NCBI GenBank assembly: GCA_002914845.1
Contig: JXTC01000032.1
Location: forward strand, 624,705-688,704
Direction of reading: 5' to 3'
DNA: 64,000 nt
From: Trema orientale
Lineage: Eukaryota > Streptophyta > Magnoliopsida > Rosales > Cannabaceae
Below the pieces are notes generated by a model. It had not been told where the DNA came from, did not search any database, and worked only from the letters and a program-made list of their open reading frames with translations. This document shows, in pieces, positions 36,973-49,487 of this stretch. Position 1 is the first letter of the stretch; each line of letters begins with the position of its first letter. Both the position numbers and the translations under genes were made by a program.

Positions 36973-37156
36973 GAATAATGCTATAGGGCACCAGTGGTGT
37001 CCAGCACCACAGTGATGTGTCAGTCTGTTATTGGCTAATCATAATTATAATTTAAGTGGGACCCATGTGGGACCTAGTTTATTAATTAAATCATCCAGTG
37101 ACAAACAGACATGTCACTGTGGTGCTGGGCACCACTGGTGCCCCATAGCATTGCTC
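36973..37156. mobile_element. Mutator-like MITE, 184 bp, with perfect 9-bp target duplication
   Basis: Flanked by identical TTTCAGTTA at 36964-36972 and 37157-37165. Inverted ends of about 40 bp: left GAATAATGCTATAGGGCACC, right reversed GAGCAATGCTATGGGGCACC, continuing through AGTGGTG and CAGCACCACAGTGA with few mismatches. Non-coding and GC-richer than its surroundings. The high match of the ends and the perfect duplication point to a recent insertion into Helitron A. Confidence 0.92.
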
Positions 37157-38489
37157 TTTCAGTTATTACGAACATTTATTATGCTCTGTTATGTCTTTTA
37201 TTCTTTATTCCTTTTTGATATTAATATATGTCTATTATTATATTGCTAATTAATACTTATTTTATATACTGTTCATATACTATTGATGCATTTATTCTTC
37301 TGTTGTGAAATTGAATATCGTGTACTATTGTGATGTTTCATTAACTTCTGTTGCATTTAAATTTGGTTATATTTTATTATATTCTCGACTACTCTGTTTG
37401 TTTACTGTTTATTCTATTTAGATCTTTATATTTTCCTTTTTGAATTGGATGTTGTAAACTGCTCTTACGTGTCTTCTAATATGTGTGTATTTAACATCTT
37501 TGTTTCTTTTGTCTTTTTATTTAGTTATTTTACTTGCTTTTTTCTTCTTCACTTTTGTCTGTTGATTAATTCAATTTGTTCTTCTATCCAATCCTATTCA
37601 AGTGTCCTTCCATCATCTTTTCTTTGTACTTCGTTTTTCTTTAGTTTTTTTCAATTCTGTTTTTTAATTCTTTATATATTTGGTGATGATGCATATTTAT
37701 TTCTATTTCATATGGAGCAATACACTTGCTGCCCAAAAATTGCCGTGTATAATGGTTTCTATTACTATGTAATAGAGCTTCTAAATTTTCAAAACATGAT
37801 TTTACAATTTTGATCTTGGAGAATTGTGGGAGGTCGTTTTTTGGTTAAAAGTTTTTTGGTTATTTTACTTAAGTTGTCCCGGATTTACTATACTCAAAAC
37901 AGTAACTAGCTTTTGGGGTGTTTTAATTTTTGTTTATTTTCCCTTCTGGGTATTAAGTTTGTGCTTTTATATTTTTACCTCTAGAATGTAGTTAGGAGTG
38001 GTTTTGGGGTGGGGGGGAGCTTCTTGGTAATTTCATATGGTAAGGTTTTTTTACACTGGTTGTGGTGTGTAGGTGTATGATTACATTTCTATCTTTGAAA
38101 TCATTTATGTGATTAGTGTGTGAACTCATCAATTTGATCTTTTTACTTTGATTGCTGTGATTTGACGGAAAAAATCTTTGCTTAGATGCATTGGCTGAGG
38201 GAATTGGGTAGGGTATTTTGGGAACTTGGCTGGGCTTTGGTTGTTCTGCTTAGTATGCTCTCATTATTGCCTTAGTTTTATTTAATGTTCTTCTGGTTTT
38301 GTCTTTCTGATATCTCTTTCTCTTCTTCTTCTTCTTGGCTTTCTTTTTCTGAGGTCTTCAAATTTTTCTCTTCTTTGTTCTCTCCAGCTTCCTCTACTGA
38401 TAAATTTTGAGTATTCTTTTTCAACTTCATTTTTCAAAATTCTTTTTCTTTCCTTATTAATTCTTTCTGTTTTTTTAGCCTTTATGCAC

Positions 38490-38730
38490 TTGGTAGTTTT
38501 TGGGCAGTCTTAAGTCATACTCCATGATTTCTCTTTTCTTACTTAATTGATATAATGTATATGGCAAATTTCTTATTATATTAATCATATTTCAAGTGTT
38601 TATCTAATTGCCAGAAATATTTTCCTTGCACAAGGAAAAAATTATTTCTTAGGTGGCTAGACAGACACTTGAAAATATATTATCTTACAAATTTGCCATA
38701 TATTGATGATATTGTTACATATCTGAGCCA
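38490..38730. repeat. inverted copy of 49905-50165 (shared Helitron 5' region)
   Basis: Reversed, this matches 49905-50165 in order: TTTGGCTCAGAT, TATATGGCAAATT, CTACCTAAGAAA / CCACCTAAGAAA, ATATTTCTGGCAATTAGA and GCCCAAAAACTACCAAGTG. Further collinear matches link about 37730 to 52510 (GCCCAAAAATTGCCGTGTAT) and about 35580 to 54335. The two arms therefore represent the same upstream region of two Helitrons in opposite orientation. Confidence 0.8.
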
Positions 38731-39040
38731 AATATTATACATATTCATATATTTATCTATTTATTTATACATTATGTATTGTATATATTACATATATCAT
38801 AACAGATAGAAAAAATTATTTATATCGGATTGATGGTGAAGAATTTTCCTTACAAAAAAAAGTGGGACGATTTTAGTATGGAGCAAAACAGAAGAAGAAG
38901 AAAAATAGATTATAGCTGACATTATTATAAAATCATCATATTATTGTATAGTTATACAAGCAATTTGATTATCATTATGTACTGAATTATTTTATATGTA
39001 TGACTTAACACTTTATTTATTTAAAGTCAAGGCTATTAAT

Positions 39041-39490
39041 TTTGTATAGAATCAAAATATTGTACCTAGGACATGATTATTATGACTTTGGCTAATAACA
39101 TAAAGATATAGTTTAGATAATTTACATCCTAAAGTACACATAAAAACATGCAATTGCAATTAAAAAAAAGGAAGTAAAAAAATATCGACTAATGTTAAGA
39201 ATATAGGAAAAAAGATCAAAGGAAAAAAAATTTTAGTATCAAAACATTGTAGATAAATAACAATTTTGTATAGAATCAAAATATTGTACCTAGGACTTGA
39301 TTATTATGACTTTGGTTAATAACATAAAAGCATATTTAGTCTTGATAATCTACATCCTAGAGTACACATATAAAACATGTAATTACAATCAGAAAAATAA
39401 AAATAAAAAAGGAAGCGAAAAAAAATCGATTAGTGTTAAGAATATAGAAAAAAGATTAAAGAAAAAAATCATAGTATCAAAATACTTTAT
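39041..39490 (+). repeat. tandem duplication, about 222-bp unit, two copies
   Basis: 39041-39262 and 39263-39490 both start TTTTGTATAGAATCAAAATA, then TTGTACCTAGGAC, TGATTATTATGACTTTGG and further shared blocks to AGTATCAAAA. Differences are scattered substitutions and short indels. A smaller duplication of about 57 bp follows at 39908-40020 (AATTGATATTATAATC). Confidence 0.8.
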
Positions 39491-40454
39491 ATAAATAATG
39501 CAAATTCATAACCTTAATAACTTAAATTAGTTTTATACTTTGCTTTTATGCACGATAATTAAAACATTATAGTTTAAATATTGTAATCAAATTAATTATG
39601 TATATATTTAAATGCAATATTTTTATATATATTATAGACAAAACTTTGGTATAAAATTTTGATTATATAAAATATAAAAATCTGGTATTTTTTTATAAAC
39701 TTAAAAAAATACGGATAATTTAAATTTTCTTACATAATTGTATTCATATATTATCACTAATAACATTAAAAAAAAAAGGTATATCTAGAGACTAATAGTG
39801 AAAATACAAGAAATAAAATAAAAAGGAATAGATATTTTCTAAAAAAATATATACATAAGTATATAACGAAAAAAAAATTTAAAAAAAAAAAGAGAAAAAA
39901 AAAGATTTTCAATTGATATTATAATCAATAATAATACCCAACTAAAATTAAATTATTTTGCATTAATCAATTGATATTATAATCGATAATAACAAATGAT
40001 TAAAATTAAATTATTTTAGATTAAAACATACACTTGCAATATACTCTCCGAAAAAAAATATCTCTTCTTTTTTCCATAATTTCGTTCCTTTAAAAATGAC
40101 CCAAAAAAATACTTCCTATACCTAAAAGTTAATGTAATAACAACATCATTGAAAAAAAAAATAAAATAAGATGATCTCAACAATCACAAAAATAAGATAA
40201 TTGATAAAATGTATTTAAAAAAAATTAACATATAGATAAATTATAAAAAGAAATATTTTAAATAACTTGAATATAGCAGCATAATAAAATATTACAGACA
40301 GTTATCAAATTTTAAATAAATATAGAATAAATGAATGAACAGAATCAAAAAATAAACACAATAAAAAAATCCACAAGAATATAGCATTATAGCAGAATTC
40401 ATGATACATGGACCATGCAGCGCTGCTAAAACAAATGCTCCATGCATGAAAATA

Positions 40455-42844
40455 TATGTATAGAACAATCTGGACAAATTATTTATAGAGAAATAGCTGA
40501 AATAAAAAATTATATTAACTGTCGATATATAACACCATATGAAGCTATATGGAGATTATATGAATATCCAATACGTCACAGAAATTCGGTAATATAAAGA
40601 TTAAAAATTCACTTATCACATATGCAAAATATAACATTTTCTTCAAATCAACGTCTCGATAATATAATCAAATAACTAGGAATTCAAAAAACAACTTTGA
40701 TAGAGTGGATAGAAATAAATAAAATTAATACAGAAGCTAGAGAACTTTTCTGTATAAAATTTCCTACTAAATGGGTATGGAATAACGAAGACAAAATTTG
40801 GACTCCAAGAAAGTCAGGATATTCAATTGGACGAACTTTTTATATTCATCCAAGTTCTGGAGAATTATATTATCTGAAATTATTATTAAATCATCAAAGA
40901 AGTGCAACAAGCTTTGAATCCATACGAACCATTAATAGTGTAACGTATTCAACAAATCAAGCAGCATGCAATGCATTAGGCTTATTAGGAGATGATAGAA
41001 ATAGAACGAATCAATATTAGAAGCCTCATTCTGGTCAACATCATATCAATTACGAGAATTATTCACAATAATTTTATTATTTTGTAATATAAATAATCCA
41101 ACAAGATTACTCGAAAATCATTGGAAACTTATGACAGAAGATATTTTATATAGAATTAAAACGTTATTCAATAACCCAAACTTTCAAATTCCTGAAAATG
41201 AATTATACAATTATATATTATATGAATTAGAAAAACAATTAAACTTAAGTTCATCAACTCTTACAAATTTTAATTTATACCAACAGGGACATTAATTGAT
41301 GATTTAAATAATAAACTTTTACGGGAAGAATTAGACTACGATATTAATAAACTAAGACAAGAAAACACTACTTTAGACAAGAATTTAAATAATGAATAAT
41401 GTTATATTTATGAACAAGTTATAGAATCATTACACAATAAAAATCAAAATTTATTCTTTGTTTATGGACATGGAGGTCCTGGAAAAATTTACTTATGGAA
41501 TACAATTATTACAAAAATCAGATCAAACAATGAAATTGTTTTAGCAGTTGCATCATCTGGAATAACTTCATTATTATTACCTAAAGGCAGAACTGTACAT
41601 TCAAGATTTAAAATACCTTTATCAACAGATAAATTTTCCACTTGCCATATCAAAAAAAAAACTTAATTAGCAAAAATAATCAAGAATGCATCACTAATAT
41701 TATGGGATGAGGCACCCATGAATAATAAACACTGCTTCGAAGCCTTAGACAAAGCACTACAAGATTTAAGAAATAATTTTAACCAATCTTTTGGTAGAAT
41801 GACTATTATATTAGGTAGTGATTTTCAACAAATCTTAGCTGTTATCCCTGCTGGAACAAAAGAAGATATAATAAATGCAAGTAAATAATTCTTACTTATG
41901 GCCACATTTTAAATTATTGTCATTAACGAAAAATATGCGATTAAAAAATTCAAATACTACGAAACTAAAAAAACGAAATTTTGGAATTTTTCCAATGGAT
42001 ATTAAATATCGGAAATGGCACTACAGAAGGAATAAAAGATCTTAAAAATGAAGATGCTACATAGATTAAAATACTAGAAAAATACATTATACAGTATGAT
42101 TTAAATCCAATTGAACAAATTTCAGAATTAATATACGATAATTTTGATAAAATTTTTAACAATATCAGTTATATACAACAAAGAGCAATAATAACACCTA
42201 AAAATAAAATCGATGACAATATAAATAAATATATATTATCCTTAATACTTAATGAATCAAAAACCTATTATATTTACGATACAATAATAGCTTCAACCGA
42301 AAACATTGATGAACTTAATCTCTTATATCTTGAAGAATTTTTGCATACTTTAAATTTTAATGGCATACCACCACATGAACTAAATCTAAAAATAGGAACT
42401 CCTATAATGTTACTACGAAATTTAAATCAATCAATGGGACTATGTAATGGAACAAGACTTATCATTACACAATTAACAAATAGAATCATAGAAGGTCAAA
42501 TTATAAATTCAAATAACGACATCCTAAAAGTGTACATTCCAAGAATAGAAATGATTGTAAATGAATTTCGATGGCCATTCATGTTAAAAAGAAGACAATT
42601 TCCCATAAAAACCTATTATGCAATGACAATAAATAAAAGCCAAGGACAATCACTAAATAAATACCTAAATAAAATAGGTATTTATTTAGAAAATAAAATC
42701 TTTACACACGATCAATTATATGTAGCTTTGTCTCAAGTAACAACTCCTAAAGGATTATATATATTAATAAACGAATACATCAATAAATATCAATCTCATA
42801 TTAAAAATATAGTCTATAAAGAAATTTTACATAATATTATGTAA
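40455..42844 (+). pseudogene. Helitron A Rep-helicase remnant
   Basis: Starts inside the Rep part with EIKNYINCRYITPYEAIWR (about 40500) and continues with KFPTKWVWNN, YLKLLLNHQRSATSFESI and NQAACNALGLLGDDRN. The PIF1-type helicase follows: Walker A as GHGGPGKIY near 41470, where the usual Thr after Lys is Ile. Next are ILWDEAPM near 41695 (Walker B), GSDFQQIL near 41815, and LNFNGIPPHELNLKIGTPIM to TINKSQGQSL and HDQLYVALSQ at 42341-42800. The catalytic HUH and tyrosine parts of Rep are absent upstream, so this copy cannot start its own transposition. Several stops and frame changes interrupt it; the last 167 residues are open. Confidence 0.85.
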
Positions 42845-43003
42845 CTATAAAATTTAGACTATTAGTTAAATATAGTTCAGAAATTATTTGAATATAAACG
42901 CTTATATACTTCTTTTGATTTCCTATGTATAAAATTTTTGAATATTTATAATATAACTTTTGTTTGATGAAATTTTCTGTTTTACAGTTAAAAGAAAAAA
43001 AAA

Positions 43004-45440
43004 ATGGCAAGACCAATACGATCCCTTAAACTAAATGAAATTTATGGAACAATCGAAGCTTGCATTAGTAGACTCTGGCACAACAATGACTACACAACCG
43101 GGCGTCTGATAAGTTTTGATTGTGTTTTAATTGATCATGAGGTAAAAAAAATAATATTAAATTGCCTTATATCAGAGTTTATTATAATTTAATATAACTA
43201 TATATATATATATATATATGTTTTAATAATTAATCTCAATAAATATCATATAATCAATTAATAAATTTTTTTTATAAAATCCAGCATGAAGTAATCCATG
43301 AATACTCAAAGCTCGAGATGCGGACTATATTTCACAACAAATAACTGTAGAAGAAGTGTATCAAATCAGTAACTTCAATGTCACACCTAACAAACCAAAA
43401 TATCGAATCGTTCCACATAATGCGATGCTGCAATTTGCCAGAGCAACATCATTTAGTCCGATAACAACATTAACAACAAATATTCCAATGCATAAATTTT
43501 ATTTTGTAGATTTTGACCTACTACCATCAAGGACAGATATCCATGATATTTTATCAGGTATTATTAATTATAACAAAATTTTTTAAACATTTATTAGTAA
43601 TTATTTAAATTTTTTTATCTGATTTTTGTTCTCTTTTTCTATTAGATGTTAATGGAATGTTAGTGAAAATAGAAGAAATAGAAGAAACAGATATTAGAAA
43701 AAAAATAACACTAAGTCGAACACTGATAATACAAAATATCGGGTAATTGATTTAACTATTACTAATAAACATATATTAAACACAAATTTATTTTTTAGAC
43801 TGACCATAATTTAATATTATCTTATTTTCACTACAGGAGTGAAAAGCTACAAATCACTCTGTGGGGAGAAACAATAAACAAATTTAATACAGACATTATC
43901 AAAACGGTAGAAGAACTAGTCATAACAGTTTTTACCTCTATGACAGTAAAACAATATTTAGGTGATTAATAATTACATTTTATATCAATAAACAAAAATA
44001 TTCACATATTTTAATTGCATAATAACTATTATTAATTTCTATATCAAACAAAAAATACATATATTGTAAGTATAGGCGCAACGATATATAATATAAATAT
44101 AGATATACCAGAACTCAATGCATTGAAGACAAGGTAACAATTATTTAAACTATTTTTCTAAATTATAAAATAAAAAAATACAACATATTTTATTGATCTT
44201 CATTAAATACTATTTTTTTTCTATTAATCTATTATTCAGATTTCAACACACAACGCAGCACGTCGAATGCCTTCTAGCTCCTGTTCCAAAAAAAAGGCAA
44301 CCACCAGAGCAACATTAATTGCAAAACAAGAAAACAATTGCAGAGTTAAATCAATTATATTATCTGACACAACAGGTCAAAAAAAATAAAATAATATGAA
44401 TAAAAACATCATTATATATTATACTATAATTTACACTAATATATTATTTTTTTTATTTCCAGGGAATTAAATTCACAGTGAAGGCAACAATATTTAAATT
44501 TGAAACATAACAAGGCTGGTATTATAACTCCTATCACCAATGTTCCAAACAAATTCGCGAGGCAGGAAGCGGATGGTGGTGCGACACTCATGATCATCTC
44601 ACATGAATTCCAACTCTATGGTACAAAATATAATTAAATAATTTATACTAATATTTTTTTACTAAATACACTCATAAAATCAAATTACAATATATATCAC
44701 CAATTATTAATCAAAATGTTTATTTTTCTTTTTTTTATATGTAATTATTTTTTCATATCATCTTCTCAACATGTACAAATTAAATACAAGAATTCGAGAT
44801 GACACAGGTGTCACAACAATAACAATAGTTGGCAAAGCAGCTCAAGTTTTGATCAAAAGGCCATGTACTACATTGAAAATACAAGAAGGCTTTACTGATC
44901 CAACAGTATTACTATCAATAATTGAATAATTATGTAGAGAAACGAAAATATTCTAAATTTATTTCAGAACTAGAGGAGCACTAACTGATACAATTGTATC
45001 AAAGAGGTTTGATGATGACGAATCTGCCATAATATCCCTTTCAGCACCAACAACCATCTCGGAAACAGAAATAATACCAGTCATATCGTTAGGTCCAAAA
45101 ACTCCTGATCCAAAGAAAATTACCGAAAGGTAAAATATTACTATCGATTCATATTTAACTTAATAGAACATAAAATATATTATTTATTACTTAACTCATA
45201 ATACACTTTTTCATTTTCAGATCCGAAACGACATCAACAGAAGGATCAAAAAAACGAAAATCAATCAGGTAATTACTAAAAAATAAATACTTTATATTTG
45301 GATAAAAAAATTTATTATCTTTCCCTGTTTTAAATAAGCATGTAATTTAATTTTATTCTTTTTCCCCATTCTAAAATAATCATTTTTTTTAATTGCAATT
45401 AAGAACAACAAGGAAAAAAAAAAGAAAACAAAAACTTTGA
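43004..45440 (+). pseudogene. Helitron-borne RPA70-like single-strand DNA-binding gene
   Basis: About eight short exons separated by AT-rich GT...AG introns. First exon 43004-43141 (MARPIRSLKLNEIYGTIEA, RLWHNNDYTTGR). Then ADYISQQITVEEVYQI and IPMHKFYFVDFDLLPSR (OB-fold A), EKLQITLWGETINKF near 43850 (OB-fold B), and a C-terminal zinc-binding fold with GWYYNSYHQCSKQIR and GSGWWCDTHDH near 44515-44600. The basic tail RTTRKKKRKQKL ends at 45440 and looks like a nuclear signal. Plant Helitrons are known to carry such genes downstream of Rep-helicase, probably to protect single-stranded intermediates. Decay is light: exon 2 needs a one-base shift near its start, the zinc fold has an in-frame stop (FET then stop) and lacks the first Cys of the usual pair. 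Confidence 0.82.
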
Positions 45441-45640
45441 AGTGGACGATCGATCTTTTTTTTATTACAACAATATTTTGTAATGTTTTAAACAATAATT
45501 TGCCAAATACTATAAAGAAATATCATCTTATTATAAATAATTATAACATATTGTAAATAATATAAGTAATATTTCATAAATAACTATTTATGTAATATAA
45601 TAATTAATTATATTACGTACATTAATTCATTTTACCCATA

Positions 45641-46305
45641 CTATAATTTAATATAACTCATAGCAAAAACGTGGGTTACCACACTCATATTTTCTGTTAG
45701 TGATAATAGCTTAAAATATGGCCATAAGTAAGAATTATTTATACTTGCATTTATTATATCTTCTTTTGTTCCAACAGGTATAACAAGTAAAATTTGACGG
45801 AAATCACCACCTAATATGATTATCATTCTACTAAAAGGTTGGTCAAAATTATTTTTTAAATCTTGCAATGTCTTATCTAAAGCTTCGAAACAGTGTTTTT
45901 TATTCATTGGTGCTTCATCCCATAATATGAGTGATGTTTTTTCAATTAATTTTGTTAATTGAGTTCCTTTTTTGATGTGACAAGTGAAAAATTTATCGGT
46001 TGATAAAGGTATTCGAAATCTTGAATATGCAGTTCTATCTTTAGGTAATAATAATGAAGCTATTCCAGATGATGCGATGGCTAAAACAATTTCATTGTTC
46101 GATCTGATTTTGGTAATAATGTATTCCATAAATAAGTTTTTCTTCTGCCTCCGTGTCCATAGATAAAGAATAAATTTTCTTTTTTGTTGTTTATTGATTC
46201 TATAATTTGTTCATAGATATAGCGTTGTTCCCTATTTAAATTTTTTTCTATGATATTGTTTTCTTCTTTTAGTTTATTAGTGTCATAGTCTAATTCTTCT
46301 CGCAA
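45641..46305 (-). pseudogene. Helitron B helicase, N-terminal part
   Basis: Minus strand: LNREQRYIYEQIIESI, then FFIYGHGGRRKTYLW at the Walker A position, where the family has GGxGKT and here an Arg replaces Gly. Next come AIASSGIASLLLP, TSLILWDEAPM (Walker B), GGDFRQILLVIP and LWPYFKLLSLTENM. Similarity stops at about 45690, exactly where the detached C-terminal half (34040-34806) begins. The frame changes between the 46081-46305 piece and the 45641-46129 piece. Closest relative in the window is Helitron A at 41340-41940. Confidence 0.85.
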
Positions 46306-46599
46306 AAGTTTATTATTTAAATCGTCAATTAATATTCCTATTGATAGTGGTAAATTAAAATTTGTTAAAGTTGATGAATTTAAATTTAATTATTTTTCTA
46401 ATTCATATAGTACATAATTATATAATTTATTTTCTAAAATCTAGAAATTCAGATTATTGAATAAAGTTTTTATTCTGTGTAAAATATCTTCTGTCATAAG
46501 TTTCCAATGATTTTCAAGTAATGTTGTTAGACTATTTACATTACAAAATAGTAATATTATTGTAAATAATTATCATAATTGATAGGATGTCGACCAAAA

Positions 46600-49145
46600 T
46601 GAGGCTTCTAATATTGATTCATTCCATTATCACCTCCTAGAAAGTCTTTAATGCATTACAAGCTGCTTGATTTGTTGAGTACGTTATACCATCAACTGTT
46701 CGTATAGATTCAAAATTTGTTGCACCTTTTTGATGATTTAATAACAATTTTAGATAATATAACTCTTCAGAACTTGGGTGGACATAAAAAGTTCGTCCTA
46801 TTAAATATCCTGATTTTCTAGGAGTCCAAATTTTGTCTTTATTATTCCAGACCCATTTCGTGGGAAATTTTATATATGATAATTGTTGCTTCTATATTAA
46901 ATTTATTTATTTTCATCCATTCTGTCAGAGTTGTTTTTTCAATCCCTTGTTATCTAACTATATTATTGAGACGTTATTGAATGGAATGTTATATTTTGCA
47001 TACGTGGTAAATGAATTATTAATGTATGTACTACTGGATTCATATGATGTATGGGATATTCATAAAATCTCCATATAGCCTCATACGGTGTTATATACCG
47101 GTAATTAATATAATTTTTTATTTCATCTATTTCTTTATAAATAGTTTCTCTATATTGTTCCACACATATATTGTCTTCTATTACTGCTCTTATTCTATCT
47201 GGACCTTTTGTTAAGTATTTGAATAAATATTTTATTAACATAGATTATGAGCATATTTTGACATTTATGTGAGCATGAAATTTTAAGTATAAATCTTTAT
47301 TGTAAGGAACTACAAATCTGTTGTCTAATTTAATACCTTCTTTTTGTATAGAAAATGTTTTAATTCATATGTTTGTAATTGATGAATTCGTTTTCTTCAA
47401 CGGTTGTTTCATTTTTAAATTGTCTAGGAAATTTTTAGAACAAATTGAGTTTTTCATACACGGAGCATTTATTTAAGCAGTGCCACATAGCCCATGCATC
47501 ATGAATTTGGCTACGATGTTATACTCTTGTGGGTTTTTTGTCAGAGTTAGGTATTTCATATGAGATAAGTTTATCTATTTGCGATAGTTCAGATAATTTT
47601 TCATTAGGATGTAGCCAAAATAAGAAATGGCAATGAGGTAAACTACGTTCTTGGAATTCAACAACGTATAAATCTACAAAATAAAATAAAGACAAAAAAA
47701 CAGGAGAAATATATTAGTTTTAATTAAAGATAAAGATCAGTTTTCTTTTTATATGTTTTGTTTTATTATATAAGATAATAAAGTTTGACCTGCGACAATT
47801 GTGTCGAAGATTTTATCGGTTTTAATAGTGGATAAAACTTGGTTTAATTTCATTTTAAAAATTCTTGTAATTATATCTGGTCTATCATCAGGTTTTGACC
47901 GGGAATTTTATTTGAAGCACGTGTTATTCTAGGCTATTTAGGATTATATGTAAATATTATGAATAAATCAGGATTTTCATATTATTTGCATATTGCCATT
48001 ACATCTTGATTATTCTGGATCATATATTTGGGACTTCCAGTATGGCTAGATGGGAGAATAATTCCTTTGCTAATTGCTCTTGCATCTCCGTCACCTCTTG
48101 TGACGGTGTCTTGGACGCCTTGATAAATTTTAGATCTCAGATTGTTTTAACTTTTTCTGACATAGTCTAATCGATCTTCTTTAACAGAGGCATATGCATC
48201 AACTATATATTGTTGAAAAAATATGCCACTTTTGAATAAAATATTATTTATATTTTCACGTTATTGTAATTGATAACAATAGAATGCTCTCATGGGTACT
48301 CTATTTCTTGAGAGTTTTTTTTCCTAGTCTGTCTATATTCCAATTTAAATTGATTCTATGACCATATTATCCGTTTGAAAATAGAACGAGGTATTGCAGA
48401 GCCATATAAGATGGATGCAATTTTGTAATTCTTTGTAAGCTGTTTGTTTTGTCTTGGATGATAATATTCCTTCTTTATGTTCACCAATATCTCCAACAAT
48501 TAATCCTCATACATTATTTGAAGTAGGTATTTATATTGACTATTATCTATAGGTCGTCGTCCTATTAATCTTAATTTCATAGATAGAATTTCGTTTTCAT
48601 TGTATCTATCTTTAACCGTACAGAAAAGCTTTACTAATTCATTATTCTCATTAAGTATGTTAATTAATTTCTCGACAATGGATTTTGTCAATTCCTTCGA
48701 TCTATCATCAAATGAAAATGTTGACATTCGATTTTCAATTTCATTTTCTGTGTTATATATGTATAACTGGGAAAATCTAGGAGGATTATTATTTATTGGT
48801 AATAAAGATCCCAGAAGATGATGTACTTGACTACTAATTTTGAAAATATACGGACCATCTGAATTTCTTGTATTTTGTTCTATATTTCCTCAAAAGATAT
48901 GAAAGCAAACATAGAATTAAAGATTCGAATATTTTTTCCGAAATATGTACTCAAAGGCCCTCTGTAATAATCAAGTGATTGATCTAACATAGGAAAGGGA
49001 TTTTTTACCGAGAGAAGTTTAATTTTTCCATCTTTACAATATAGATTATATTTTGGTGGATAAGTTCTTTTGGCAGACTCATCGAACCAAAACGATGCGC
49101 CGCAATATTTACAGATATAAGAGCAGTCTCCAAGATCGTGATATT
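46600..49145 (-). pseudogene. Helitron B Rep (HUH endonuclease) remnant
   Basis: Minus strand, from an N-terminal zinc finger YICKYCGASFWFDE with a later YNLYC (about 49130-49040), through NSMFAFISFE near 48900. The HUH motif region follows: FQERSLPHCHFLFWLHP near 47650, with both His present. KYLFKYLTKGPDR near 47230 has the two tyrosines spaced by four residues as in rolling-circle transposases, and EIKNYINYRYITPYEAIWR follows near 47130. These are the DNA-nicking parts of the Helitron transposase. Several frame changes and stops break the frame. The start is unclear, because a gap of N begins about 130 bases upstream. Confidence 0.82.
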
Positions 49146-49277
49146 TGTTAATATTACTTGTAATATAGTGTTGGATGAGAGTGAAAAGTGAGAAAATGTA
49201 TAATGAATTAAACTTATAATGGTGATGATATTTCTTTTCCCTATTTTTATAAAGAGAATAAAGGGATTACTTTGTGT

Positions 49278-49487
49278 NNNNNNNNNNNNNNNNNNNNNNN
49301 NNNNNNNNNNNNNNNNNNNNNNNNNNNNNNNNNNNNNNNNNNNNNNNNNNNNNNNNNNNNNNNNNNNNNNNNNNNNNNNNNNNNNNNNNNNNNNNNNNNN
49401 NNNNNNNNNNNNNNNNNNNNNNNNNNNNNNNNNNNNNNNNNNNNNNNNNNNNNNNNNNNNNNNNNNNNNNNNNNNNNNNNNNNNNNN
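49278..49487. other. assembly gap (210 N)
   Basis: Run of unknown bases directly upstream of the Helitron B Rep start and followed by a TA microsatellite at 49488-49503. The gap probably reflects that repeat. Confidence 1.

Larger units (their letters stand above)
34807..45690 (+). mobile_element. Helitron A (plus strand), inserted into Helitron B
   Basis: About 10.9 kb lies between the two halves of the Helitron B helicase. It holds a non-coding 5' region (about 35580-40440), a partial Rep-helicase gene (40455-42844) and an RPA-like gene (43004-45440), the normal gene order of plant Helitrons. Near the right edge, GTGGGTTACCAC at about 45668-45679 forms a short hairpin, as Helitron 3' ends do, but a canonical CTRR end was not seen. 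The left end is uncertain and may lie as far in as 35580. Because Rep lacks its catalytic part and the genes have stops, the element is non-autonomous. Confidence 0.7.

Noticed and set aside
37445-37813. 122-residue hydrophobic open frame that could suggest a membrane protein
   Set aside because: T-rich DNA yields Phe/Leu/Ser-rich frames by composition. The region is the non-coding 5' part of Helitron A and matches Helitron B at the DNA level only.
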